Source of the DNA: Ignavibacteriales bacterium
GTDB taxonomy: Bacteria; Bacteroidota; Ignavibacteria; Ignavibacteriales; Ignavibacteriaceae
Reading direction: 5' to 3'
NCBI GenBank assembly: GCA_016709155.1
Contig: JADJEI010000001.1
Coordinates: 1,426,001 to 1,490,000 of the forward strand
Length of the DNA: 64,000 nucleotides
In this document: positions 55,526 to 64,000 of the stretch, in pieces
Numbering within the stretch: the first letter of the stretch is position 1
How the letters are laid out: the number at the start of each line of letters is the position of its first letter
Notes under the pieces: generated by a model
The model's input: the letters and a program-made list of their open reading frames with translations, nothing else
The model's database searches: none
Told to the model about the DNA's origin: nothing
Made by a program: the position numbers and the translations under genes

Positions 55526-56861
55526 TTAATATTTTTGACCGATTATTATTTTTGCTTGTATTCCCTCATATCCTGTTGTGGCAACTAATTTGTTTCTTGC
55601 ATCAACAGATAAATATGCTCCGTTTGTTAAACCTATTTGGTTCATATAACTTTTCCACGATATGCCATTGAAATGTAAAAACTCACCAAATGCACCAGCA
55701 ATGAAAACATCATTAACATCTTGTCCCTTAATTTTATTTTCAAAGTAACTTGTAATATCAAGTGGATCTCCTTTCCATATATTTTGGTGTAACTTGAATT
55801 TTTCATAAGTACCCGAACCTACCAAGTAATATTTCCTGTTTGGTATAAACCAAATACCAAATAATGGTTCTTCTATACCATTCTTATTTAATATTTCAAC
55901 ATTGTCATTTGTAATTTTTAATACTTCTTTATCAAAACCTTGAAAAATATTAGCCGCCACAGCCAGTATCTCCCACTCCCCTGTCTTATCGTTGTAGTCA
56001 CCCCAAATGTCATTTATATTCAATTCCGTTCCGCTTTCTATCTTCTGCCAGCCGCCGCTTACGCCGGAGTAGTGCGCAATGTTACCCCCGTTACCTACTA
56101 CATACAAATCCTCACTCGATGTGCCCCAGATTTTGTTGATAGTGAAGGACCATGGTAAACAAATAGTTGTAGTTTGTACTCCATTTTCTATTCTAGTAAT
56201 TTGATCGCCATCTACTCCAATCCAAATATCATTTTCATTAAAAATCTGAATTGATCTGGCTGGGTACGATGATAAGTTTTGCTGTCCACAAATTGTATAA
56301 AACATTATTCTTTTTAATTCCCACTGACTTCCATCCCAGTGAGCAGCATTATAAGCGTGAGGGTCGGGGTTGCCAAGCGAGTCATTCATATAAATCTCGC
56401 CAACTGCCCAGATGTTGTTCTCGTCTATTATAGCTACATCGTAAAGTACACTGCTGCTGTGCTCGCCAAACTCCCAACTCTGCCAGGTAAAGTTGTGGCT
56501 TGTGGTGTCAAGTGTTTGGGCTGTTACGGTTTCGCTTTTTATTGTCGTGTCTGGTTAGTCTTGCTTTAAAGTTGTGAGGTTTGTTTGGTAACAAACTGTC
56601 TATGTAAAGCACTGTGTCACTACAGCACAGACTGATAGCCTGTGCTACAGTGTCTTTTAATAATATTATTTCAGAGGGAAAGGTTATGCTGTCGGTTTTA
56701 ATGCTCAACCAAACTTCAGTGCAGGAAACATCTTCAACAGAAAGAGTGATTTTGCGTAAGTCAGGCGGCGGAACAACAGGAGGGGGTTCACTGCTGTCGC
56801 AGGAGAGTGATGTAATGAGCAGAAACAAAGCAAAACAAAAATAACCGAACAAGCGAACCAT
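55526..56861 (-). pseudogene. Putative lipoprotein with propeller-like repeats, frameshifted
   Basis: The start is placed at 56861 (MVRLFGYFCFALFLL) because GGAGG lies 7 nt upstream. The lipobox is near LSCDSS. The first frame (to 56508) holds a domain with SVEDVSCTEVWLSIKTDS and ends in RHDNKK. The second frame resumes with SETVTAQTLDTTSHNFTWQS and, from 56389, reads to 55526 with repeated motifs (NKIWGTSSEDLYVVGNGG, DIWGDYNDKTG, DVNDVFIAGAFGEFLHFNG). The frames meet at a five-base A-run (56536-56540 on plus), where one base too many or two too few would explain the shift. Likely surface-located; exact function unknown. Confidence 0.75.
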
Positions 56862-57187
56862 AAAAGTACCTCCATCAAAAAACACAATTAAGAAAAACAG
56901 GAGTGAAAATTAAATGCGGGAATTAGCCGCAACGAAAATTGCACTCCATAATTTCAAGATAACGAATTAAATACAGCAACAATAATATCGTTGCTCCCTA
57001 AAAAATTTTTATTACAACAAAGATGAATTTTGTTTTAAAAAATCAATCAGTAATAATGTACGAAAGAGGTTTTAAAAAATTATAGAAGTGAAATAAAATA
57101 TGCGGGTAAAAAATAAGCGCTGAATTTATAAATCATTTTATAACTTTGCTCATCGGATTTTATTTCAATAATACACTACTCGGCTTA
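56862..57187. other. Divergent intergenic region
   Basis: 326 nt between the lipoprotein gene (minus) and the asparaginase (plus). It contains the lipoprotein's ribosome-binding site, a small dyad (AGCAAC/GTTGCT, 56975-56995) and a -7 candidate for the asparaginase gene. No open frame is credible. Confidence 0.5.
57141..57148 (+). promoter_or_regulatory. Candidate Bacteroidota -7 element (TAACTTTG)
   Basis: Exact TAnnTTTG match 39 nt before the asparaginase start chosen here (57188). No -33 element is convincing. Confidence 0.35.
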
Positions 57188-58159
57188 ATGAAGAAAATAC
57201 TTATTGTTTTTACCGGCGGAACTTTTTCGATGATGATTGATAAAGAAACCGGCGGAGCTATCCCCCGATTTTCCGGCGAAGAGTTGATGAACATGATTCC
57301 ATCTGCAAAATCACTTGCTGAAATTCATTGCTTTGACTTTGGTAAATATCCTGGTCCGCACGTTACCCCCCAACTAATGCTTGATTTATCTCAGAAAATA
57401 TCTGCTCAACTTGCAGCAAATAATTTTGATGGGGTCATCGTTACTCACGGAACAGACACACTTGAAGAGACTGCTTACTTTCTTGATCTTACAGTTAGAA
57501 CTGATATACCAATCGTGATGATCGGCTCAATGAAAAACAGTTCGGAACCTGATTGGGATGGTCCTCAAAACCTAATTGATGCAATTCATATTTGTTTAAA
57601 TGATAATTCTAAAAATCTCGGCGTGCTCGTTTGCCTTAATGGCGAAATAAATTCAGCAAGTGAAGTAACAAAAATTTTTTCCGATTCGGTCGAATCTTTT
57701 AAAAGTTTGGACTTTGGTACACTCGGTTTCGTTCAGAATGGAAGAGTAATTTTAAACCGGCTGCCGCGTCATCTCGAAAAAATTGTTACAAGAAAAATTG
57801 ATACTAACGTTGATCTTCTCACAGTCTATGCCGGAATGGATGAAAAGTTTTTCAAGTATTCAGCCGACAGCGGAGTTGATGGAATTGTAGTTGAAGCGCT
57901 GGGTGTTGGCAATGTGCCTCCCCCTGCTTTTGAAGGGATTAAATATGCGGTTGGAAAAGGAATCCCGGTCGTACTAACTTCCCGGTGCCCGGCGGGAGAA
58001 ACTGATGACATTTATAGTTATCCCGGCGCCGGTAAACATCTGCACAATCTCGGAGTTATATTTTCAGAATATTTGAATGGTCAAAAAGCTCGAATAAAAT
58101 TAATGATTGTGCTTGGTTTAACAAAAGACATAAAAAAAATAAGAAAATATTTTGAATGA
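57188..58159 (+). CDS. L-asparaginase, type I-like
   Basis: I start at 57188 (MKKILIVFTGGTFSM) because the preceding 14 codons carry no family homology. It has no signal peptide. The asparaginase triad motifs are present: FTGGTFSMM with the nucleophile Thr and VTHGTDTLEETAYFLDL with the second Thr/Asp/Lys group. IPIVMIGSMKNSSEPDWDGPQNL and the C-terminal GVGNVPPPAFEGI follow. About 323 residues, usual for cytoplasmic asparaginase I. It hydrolyses asparagine. Confidence 0.95.
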   Translation: MKKILIVFTGGTFSMMIDKETGGAIPRFSGEELMNMIPSAKSLAEIHCFDFGKYPGPHVTPQLMLDLSQKISAQLAANNFDGVIVTHGTDTLEETAYFLDLTVRTDIPIVMIGSMKNSSEPDWDGPQNLIDAIHICLNDNSKNLGVLVCLNGEINSASEVTKIFSDSVESFKSLDFGTLGFVQNGRVILNRLPRHLEKIVTRKIDTNVDLLTVYAGMDEKFFKYSADSGVDGIVVEALGVGNVPPPAFEGIKYAVGKGIPVVLTSRCPAGETDDIYSYPGAGKHLHNLGVIFSEYLNGQKARIKLMIVLGLTKDIKKIRKYFE

Positions 58160-58222
58160 AAGAGCAGTTATTATGCTTTTTATAAATAATTTTTTAACGA
58201 CTATTATTAACACGGAAGCAAA

Positions 58223-59026
58223 ATGATTATTCATCCTACAGCTATTATTGATAAAGAAGTTCAACTTGGAAAAGATGTTCAAGTTGGAGCATTTGTTGTA
58301 ATTAAAGGCAGCGTGATAATTGGTGACCGAAGTGTTATTAAAGATCACGCAATTTTATATGGACCAATTTCTATGGGGGAGGGCAATACGGTTCATCCAG
58401 GCGCAGTTGTCGGGAACATCAGTCAGGATTTGAAATACAAAGGCGAAGCATCGCAGGTAATTATCGGCAACAACAATTCAATTCGTGAATGCGTAACAAT
58501 TCATCAAGGTACAATTGCAAATGATGGAAAAACTATCATCGGGAATAATAATCTTATCATGGCTTATACACACATTGCTCACGATTGCATACTTGGTAAT
58601 AATATTATAATTGCCAATTCAACTCAGCTTGCCGGTCATATTGTAATAAATGATTTTGCTTATATCGGCGGCTTGGTGGGCATTCATCAATTTGTAACTA
58701 TCGGGCAAAATTGTTTTGTGGGTTTTATGAGTCGAATAAACAGAGATGTCCCTCCCTTCGTTACGGTAGAGGGAAACCCTGCACGCGAAAGGGCGATAAA
58801 TGTAGAAGGATTGAAAAGGAAACATTTTACCACGGTTGAAATCTCAGCATTAAAAAAAGCCTTTAATATTTTTTTCGTTCAAGGAAAATCAATGAATGAA
58901 AAATTAGATTTACTTAAAAAGGAAGAAATCTCCGATGAGCCGCATGTAATTTTATTAAAAGATGCTCTTTCATCAAGCGCCGAAGGGAAATATGGAAGAG
59001 CGCTCGAAGCTTTAAGAAATAACTAA
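58223..59026 (+). CDS. lpxA: UDP-N-acetylglucosamine acyltransferase
   Basis: 267 residues, the length of LpxA. It has left-handed beta-helix hexapeptide repeats (IIHPTAIIDKEVQLGKDVQV and many [IV]-G-x4 units). The catalytic His is in NLIMAYTHIAHDCILGNN, and the LpxA-type C-terminal helical domain is GLKRKHFTTVEISALKKAFN. It starts lipid A synthesis. It opens the lipopolysaccharide/polysaccharide run that continues to the window end. Confidence 0.97.
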   Translation: MIIHPTAIIDKEVQLGKDVQVGAFVVIKGSVIIGDRSVIKDHAILYGPISMGEGNTVHPGAVVGNISQDLKYKGEASQVIIGNNNSIRECVTIHQGTIANDGKTIIGNNNLIMAYTHIAHDCILGNNIIIANSTQLAGHIVINDFAYIGGLVGIHQFVTIGQNCFVGFMSRINRDVPPFVTVEGNPARERAINVEGLKRKHFTTVEISALKKAFNIFFVQGKSMNEKLDLLKKEEISDEPHVILLKDALSSSAEGKYGRALEALRNN

Positions 59027-59052
59027 ACCGTTTCTCTCAACTTCACTAAAAA

Positions 59053-60384
59053 ATGTTTTTATTCAACGATATTATTTTTCTCTTCAAACAAAAAAGAAAT
59101 GATTTACCTGTTTCGGAAATCCTGTGGGTTATTGCCGGACAAACACTTAATGTGATTCTTGGATTTGCAATAATTAAAATCCTTTCGCGGATGGGTACTG
59201 AAAGCTACGGCAATTATGCTTTGATTATTACTTTCGCTGCTTTACTCGGATTAATTTTTTATGGCCCGCTTCAGCAGGGATTTATCAGGTTTTATTATGT
59301 TTATTCCAATAAAGGATTGGCGAACGTTTACGCTTCTCTCCTGATCAACATCCTTTTAATATCATTTTTTGTTTTTATCGTAATTGCAATTGCTGTCGGG
59401 TTTTTAAAAGATTTTATCTCGATTCCTTTTTCGTTTTTATTTGTACTTACTGCAAGTGCTTTTGTAATCATCTCGAAGATAAGTGAGACTTTTAATTCAC
59501 TTTTAAATTTGTTGAGGAAGCGAAAAGAAAATGCAATAATTCAAACACTCGAGAAGATCTTACAGGTCATTCTTCTGTTCGTTCTTCTTAATCAGAAAAG
59601 ATTATTACTTGTTGAAGTTATTTCACTTTTATTATTTACTTCCATTGTCTTCGGGATTTTGAAGATGATTTTATTTAGAAAATTTTTACCGGATGAAAAA
59701 AAATCTTCATCAGAAAATTTGACAAATGGGAAAAATGAAATGAGAAGAACCACTGCCGCTTACATTATTCCATTTCTAATTTGGGGAATCAGCGGCTGGC
59801 TTCAATCAAACGGCGAACGATGGATTATCAACGGCTTGCTGTCTGTTTCCGATGTCGGAATTTATGCAATAATGATGTCGCTCGTTAATGCATTAGTTGC
59901 AATACCAAACAATATGGTTGCTGAGTTCGCCACCCCCATAATTTTTCAACAGTATTCTGATTTAACAGACAAGACAAAAATTAAAACAGGTTTCAGATAT
60001 ATCAGTTTAATAACCCTTGTCGTTTTTATTCTATCTATTTTTTCTGCTGCAATTACTTTTTTTATTGGCAAAACATTTATTGAATTGATAAGCAGTAAAA
60101 GCTATTCCGGCTATTGGCAGTTGCTTCCATTTTTATGTTTGGGGACAGGACTGTATTTAACCGGGCAGGCTCAAGCGTACCTTGGGATGGCTCTCAATCT
60201 TCCGCAAAAATATTTACTGCCCAAAATTATGATTGGCATTTTGTCAATTGTTTTTAATTTCATTTTTATAAATGCATTCGGGATAAACGGAATTGCTTAC
60301 ACAATCTTGATCACTGGTTTATTATATCTGCTTCATATAAGTTTTATCAATAAAAAAATTATTTCCGAACATCATCTTCAATGA
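59053..60384 (+). CDS. Oligosaccharide flippase / polysaccharide biosynthesis protein (Wzx-like)
   Basis: 443 residues with about 12-14 hydrophobic membrane helices, starting with a Wzx/MATE-like segment (EILWVIAGQTLNVILGFAIIKILSRMG). Characteristic pieces are ALLGLIFYGPLQQGF and SGWLQSNGERWIINGLLSVSDVGIYA. It should flip lipid-linked oligosaccharide across the inner membrane. It is followed after 4 nt by a glycosyltransferase. Confidence 0.9.
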   Translation: MFLFNDIIFLFKQKRNDLPVSEILWVIAGQTLNVILGFAIIKILSRMGTESYGNYALIITFAALLGLIFYGPLQQGFIRFYYVYSNKGLANVYASLLINILLISFFVFIVIAIAVGFLKDFISIPFSFLFVLTASAFVIISKISETFNSLLNLLRKRKENAIIQTLEKILQVILLFVLLNQKRLLLVEVISLLLFTSIVFGILKMILFRKFLPDEKKSSSENLTNGKNEMRRTTAAYIIPFLIWGISGWLQSNGERWIINGLLSVSDVGIYAIMMSLVNALVAIPNNMVAEFATPIIFQQYSDLTDKTKIKTGFRYISLITLVVFILSIFSAAITFFIGKTFIELISSKSYSGYWQLLPFLCLGTGLYLTGQAQAYLGMALNLPQKYLLPKIMIGILSIVFNFIFINAFGINGIAYTILITGLLYLLHISFINKKIISEHHLQ

Positions 60385-60388
60385 TCAA

Positions 60389-61402
60389 ATGAAAATACTT
60401 ACAGTAATGATGAAATATGATTATGGAGTTGAACAGCGCGGATACTCGTATGAATATTATAATGTTCATCTTCCACTTTGCGATGTTGCGGGAGAAAATA
60501 ACGTTATCTTGTTTGATTTCTTTGTCGAGTTTAATCGAAATGGAAAAGCCGCGATGAACAAAAGGTTGAAAGAATTAATTAAAATAGAAAAGCCTGATTT
60601 ATCAATCTTTTGCCTTTTCAGAGATGAATTTGATGACTCGGTGCTTGACGAAATTCGCAGCTTCACAGAAACTGTTGCTTATTTTTTTGACGATCCATGG
60701 CGACAGGATTTCGTGCGGCGATGGATAAAACATTTTAACTACTTTACAACTTCGGATTACTATTCGCTGATGAATTACTATTCCGAAGGGATTGAAAACG
60801 TTATTCACTGCCCATTCGGATATAATGAAAATATTTATAAAAAATTTGATGTTGAAAAAAAATATGATGTCTCCTTTGTTGGCGGTCAAAATGGATACCG
60901 CAGTTGGTTGATAAATATTCTTAAAAAAAATAAGATCAATGTAAATGTTTTCGGAAGAGATTGGAATAACAAAGGAGGGTGGATTACACAGGAGGAAATG
61001 GTGATGATTTTTAACCAATCCAAAATAAACCTTAATTTATCAAATAATTTTTCTAAGGATTACAGATTTTTACTCTACTCTCTATCCAAACCGCGTGAAC
61101 TTATTAGAGCCATAAAAACTAAGAAATATAAAGAGATGGTAAAGGGGAGACATTTTGAAATAAATGCGTGCGGCGGATTTCAATTAAGTTTTTTTGCTCC
61201 CGCTTTAAATCTCGTTTATGAAATAGATAAAGAAATTGCTGTCTATGAGGATATTTCGAGTATCGCCGACCATATAAATTTTTTTTTGAATAATGAATCA
61301 ATAAGAAATAAAATTGCTCTTAAAGGTTATGAGAGAAGCCAAAATGACCACAGCGCTCAAAAATATTTGAAGAATTTAATCAATACAGTGATTGGCGCAT
61401 GA
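60389..61402 (+). CDS. Glycosyltransferase, CgeB/GT4-like
   Basis: 337 residues resembling CgeB-type glycosyltransferases. The N-terminal domain (PDLSIFCLFRDEFDD, VAYFFDDPWRQDFVRRW) lacks a signal. The C-terminal domain has YDVSFVGGQNGYRSWLI, KINLNLSNNFS and FEINACGGFQLS, then a Glu-containing segment VYEDISSIADHINFFLNN typical of the family. The donor sugar is unknown. Its last codon overlaps the start of the DUF268 gene. Confidence 0.88.
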   Translation: MKILTVMMKYDYGVEQRGYSYEYYNVHLPLCDVAGENNVILFDFFVEFNRNGKAAMNKRLKELIKIEKPDLSIFCLFRDEFDDSVLDEIRSFTETVAYFFDDPWRQDFVRRWIKHFNYFTTSDYYSLMNYYSEGIENVIHCPFGYNENIYKKFDVEKKYDVSFVGGQNGYRSWLINILKKNKINVNVFGRDWNNKGGWITQEEMVMIFNQSKINLNLSNNFSKDYRFLLYSLSKPRELIRAIKTKKYKEMVKGRHFEINACGGFQLSFFAPALNLVYEIDKEIAVYEDISSIADHINFFLNNESIRNKIALKGYERSQNDHSAQKYLKNLINTVIGA

Positions 61403-62186
61403 AGTTTATTTCAAAAATTCATTTGTACCTGCAAACATTTGGATTTTATCCAAGAAAATTTTATAACTCATTCAGAGGCATTCCTTCGTACATAAAAAAT
61501 TTCAATTCATTTAATCACTCGATAAAAAATGATAAAAATGATTTTTCAATTACTCGGTTGTTTCCTTGTTTAGATGATAGGTTTGCAAATGCCGGCGATT
61601 TTCAAAAGCATTATTTTCTGCAAGACATTTATGCAGCCAGAAAAATATTTCTGAATAACCCGTTAAAACACGTTGATATTGGCTCGCGCATTGATGGATT
61701 TGTTGCTATGTTGCCTCCTTTAGGAAGATTGAAATTTTCGATATTAGAAAATTAAATTATCATTTCCCCAATATTTCGTTTACCCAAGCAGATTTGATGA
61801 GCAATAATTTTAATATAATTGATTATTGCGACTCTCTTTCCTGTTTACATGTGCTTGAACATTTTGGTCTCGGAAGATACGGTGATCCTGTTGATATAAA
61901 TGGTCATATAAAAGGTTTTAACAACATTCATAAGATTCTTAAGCAGGGGGGAAAATTCTACTTTTCGACTCCAATCGGCAGACAAAGAATCGAGTTTGAT
62001 GCGCATCGAGTTTTTTCGCTTTCATATCTACTTAAATTGATTGAGCCCAAGTATAAAATAAATTCATTTGCTTATATAGATGATGCTGATGTGCTTCATC
62101 AAAATATCGAATTGGAGAAAGAAAATATCAGCAGCAACTTCAACTGTAACTTTGGCTGTGCTATTTTTGAATTGACAAAACTTTAA
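61399..62186 (+). pseudogene. DUF268-family protein (methyltransferase-like), frameshifted
   Basis: The N-terminal piece (61399-61755) has the DUF268 hallmark VDIGSRIDGFVAML and ends at a stop just after KFSILEN. The adjacent frame continues the family, FDIRKLNYHFPNISFTQADLM, CLHVLEHFGLGRYGDPVD, GGKFYFSTPIGRQRIEFDAHRVF, to 62186. One base appears missing near 61730-61740 (a run of T after AAA). Joined, it is about 262 residues with a Rossmann-like SAM-binding core. It is probably a methyltransferase acting on the polysaccharide. The ATG overlaps the stop of the upstream transferase (ATGA). Confidence 0.8.
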
Positions 62187-63022
62187 TGAATTTGAAAAAT
62201 AATTTTCCATTAGTCTCAGTTATTATTCCAGCATTCAACTCTGAAAAATATATTGCAGAAACTATCAATTCAGCTCTTTGCCAGACGTATAGAAATATCG
62301 AGCTAATCATTGTTGATGATGGTTCAACAGATCGAACATTAGAAATAGTAAAACAAATTTCGTTAAAAGATAATCGGGTAAAATATTTTTCTATCCCTGC
62401 GTCAGGTCGTCCTTCGGTTCCGAGAAATTACGGCGTACAAAAGGCTAACGGTGAGTTTATCGCTTTTCTCGACAGCGATGATTTGTGGCATAAAAGAAAA
62501 ATTGAACTGCAACTAAAAAAAATTCTTGCCTCACCTTCATCGGCTTTCATTTATTCTATGAGCATTACATTCGGTGATGTAAATCCATTCTCGAATGAGT
62601 ATGAATTGTTACCACTTCCATTTAGAGCCGCAAAAAATAAACATGATTTATTAACAATCGGAAATACTATTCCACTATCATCTGTTATTGTTCGTAAAGA
62701 AAATTTGCTTATGGCAAATGGATTTGATGAAGACCCGCTTCTGCAGGTTGAAGATTACGACTTATGGATCAGGCTTTCAGAAAAAAATGATTTTATTTTC
62801 TTTCCGGCGGTATTAGTTAAGTACAGAATTCACTCCAATCAATTTTCAGCGGATTGGGAAACACATAAAAATAGACTAATCTATCTTTCAAAAAAAAGAA
62901 ATCTTAATTTGCCAGAATATAAAAAAATCAGAAATAAAGGATTTGCTTTCTCATTTATCAGAAATTTGATTAATCTAAAACTTTACTTGATATACAGTTT
63001 TATAAATTTATTAAGGCATTAA
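62186..63022 (+). CDS. Family 2 glycosyltransferase
   Basis: 278 residues. GT-A fold: PLVSVIIPAFNSEKYIAETINSAL, IELIIVDDGSTDRTLEIV with the nucleotide-binding Asp, ANGEFIAFLDSDDLWHKRKIE with the D-x-D metal site, and VEDYDLWIRLSE with the catalytic Asp region. It ends with two hydrophobic stretches. It adds a sugar to the polysaccharide; donor unknown. Its start overlaps the end of the DUF268 gene by 1 nt. Confidence 0.95.
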   Translation: MNLKNNFPLVSVIIPAFNSEKYIAETINSALCQTYRNIELIIVDDGSTDRTLEIVKQISLKDNRVKYFSIPASGRPSVPRNYGVQKANGEFIAFLDSDDLWHKRKIELQLKKILASPSSAFIYSMSITFGDVNPFSNEYELLPLPFRAAKNKHDLLTIGNTIPLSSVIVRKENLLMANGFDEDPLLQVEDYDLWIRLSEKNDFIFFPAVLVKYRIHSNQFSADWETHKNRLIYLSKKRNLNLPEYKKIRNKGFAFSFIRNLINLKLYLIYSFINLLRH

Positions 63023-63029
63023 TAAATTG

Positions 63030-64000
63030 ATGAAATCATCTAACATTAAAATACTTTTAATAACTGCGCGTGCTGATTACGGGGGGGGACCCGAACATGT
63101 CTTCCGGCTTCTTTCCGGATTACAAAATGATTTTGATTTCTTTATTGCCTGTCCCTTTGAAGAACCTTACTTTAATAAATATCAAAAGATTGTTTCCGAG
63201 AAAAAAGTACTCCGAATTCCACATCGAAAATTTACATTTAAAGATTTAATCAGAATTAGATATTTTATTTTAACAAATAATATTCAAATAATACATTCGC
63301 ATGGTAAAGGTGCCGGTATTTACAGCAGAATTTTAGCAGCAATTACAAATGTAAAATGCATCCATACTTTTCACGGCGTTCATTTAAATCAGTATAATGC
63401 TGTTTCCAAAGCTGCGTATAAATTGATTGAAAGATTATTAAGTCGTAGCACAAATGCTTTTGTTTCTGTCTCTCAAAGCGAATACGAGTCTGTTCTAAAA
63501 AATAAATTTGCTGATAAAAATAAATTACACATCATCGAAAATGGTGTTGTAATTCCGGAACTTTCCATCAACGAAAATGTCTTTTATACCGAACCGTTTT
63601 TAATAACCTCCATTACAAGATTTGACTATGCAAAAAACTCCTCCCTACTGATTGACATATTGGAGCACTTACATAAAACAAAATCACTTAGCAAATTTAA
63701 ATTCGTATTAATTGGCAGCGGACCTGAGGAAATTTCTATCAAAAATAAATTAAAAGAAAAACAATTCGCCTCTTATGTAGAGTTCACTGGAAATCTATCG
63801 AACCCGGAAGAAATATTGAAAAAATCATTTTGTTATTTTTCAACTTCAAAATGGGAGGGGCTGCCGCTTGGAATGCTGGAGGCAATGGCGCAAGGACTTC
63901 CCTGTATTGCCACTGATGTTCCGGGTAATCGAGATCTGGTGATAAATCAAGTTAACGGGTTTTTATTTAATTTAACACAGCCGCAAATGGCAGCTAATTT
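63030..64000 (+). CDS. Family 4 glycosyltransferase (3' partial, cut by window edge)
   Basis: Starts at ATG 63030, 8 nt after the GT2 stop, and remains open to the last base (323 codons). It encodes YGGGPEHVFRLLSGL (donor loop region), IIHSHGKGAGIYSRILAA, TFHGVHLNQYN, VSVSQSEYESVL, VLIGSGPEEISIKNKL and the E-x7-E region STSKWEGLPLGMLEAMAQGLPCIATDVPGNRD. It is GT-B, retaining, and the domain order is normal. The G-rich donor loop codons form a G8 tract (63081-63088), unusual in this AT-rich DNA. The rest of the gene lies beyond the window. Confidence 0.93.
   Translation, partial: MKSSNIKILLITARADYGGGPEHVFRLLSGLQNDFDFFIACPFEEPYFNKYQKIVSEKKVLRIPHRKFTFKDLIRIRYFILTNNIQIIHSHGKGAGIYSRILAAITNVKCIHTFHGVHLNQYNAVSKAAYKLIERLLSRSTNAFVSVSQSEYESVLKNKFADKNKLHIIENGVVIPELSINENVFYTEPFLITSITRFDYAKNSSLLIDILEHLHKTKSLSKFKFVLIGSGPEEISIKNKLKEKQFASYVEFTGNLSNPEEILKKSFCYFSTSKWEGLPLGMLEAMAQGLPCIATDVPGNRDLVINQVNGFLFNLTQPQMAAN

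Overview
The window is AT-rich, densely coded bacterial chromosome, most likely from the Ignavibacteria/Chlorobi side of Bacteroidota. Two proteins end in the 'NYPNPFNP'-type C-terminal sorting domain of type IX secretion (12062-14422 and 49781-51262). Several genes have a TAnnTTTG -7 element upstream. The gene set includes DUF5686/carboxypeptidase-regulatory and DUF2911 proteins, Wzi-type and other outer-membrane barrels, LpxA and tricorn/DPP-IV/M13 peptidases, which indicates a Gram-negative peptide and polysaccharide user. No rRNA, tRNA, CRISPR array or complete insertion sequence was seen.

Layout. 1-3134: NtrC-type two-component pair (kinase cut by the window edge). 3173-6282 (minus): a RegB-like membrane kinase, a small DQ-rich calcium-motif protein and an outer-membrane barrel. 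6439-11342: YbaK deacylase, M13 peptidase, a MITE-like element, then malQ with an overlapping TerB gene. 11343-12061: a non-coding interval holding a GC-rich degenerate 21-nt tandem array bracketed by hairpins. 12062-14422: a 14 x 41-residue repeat protein with a T9SS tail, interrupted by an amber codon. 14816-21339: tricorn-like peptidase, alpha/beta hydrolase, glgA, lipoprotein msrA. 21336-26137: four successive genes (corA, GNAT, M14 peptidase, ATP-grasp), each needing one frame correction. 26575-37896: di-haem peroxidase, DPP-IV, small GNAT, HAD, DUF5686 barrel, RRM protein with an attenuator-like leader, esterase, YpfJ-type metallopeptidase, acid phosphatase. 37921-45882 (minus): surface sugar cluster gmd-fcl-wzi-degT-rfbC-rfbA, then mgtE. 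46052-56861: pdxB, TonB-type protein, M50-like membrane protein, DUF2911, TIGR03790-like exported protein, rlpA, gpsA/plsY, a 54-residue basic protein, ogt, nfu, and a broken lipoprotein. 57188-64000: asparaginase, lpxA, then a run of flippase, glycosyltransferases and a DUF268 methyltransferase continuing past the edge.

The main themes are envelope and surface polysaccharide assembly (two clusters, with Wzi, RlpA and LpxA), secreted or periplasmic peptidases (M13, S41/tricorn, M14, S9, YpfJ), glycogen/maltodextrin metabolism (malQ, glgA) and Mg2+ uptake (CorA, MgtE). The strongest unexplained signals are the 21-nt array at 11618-11910, the recurrent homopolymer frameshifts, the hairpin plus T9 in the RRM leader, and a G8 tract in the last glycosyltransferase. 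All functions are read from motifs by eye; no database search was possible.
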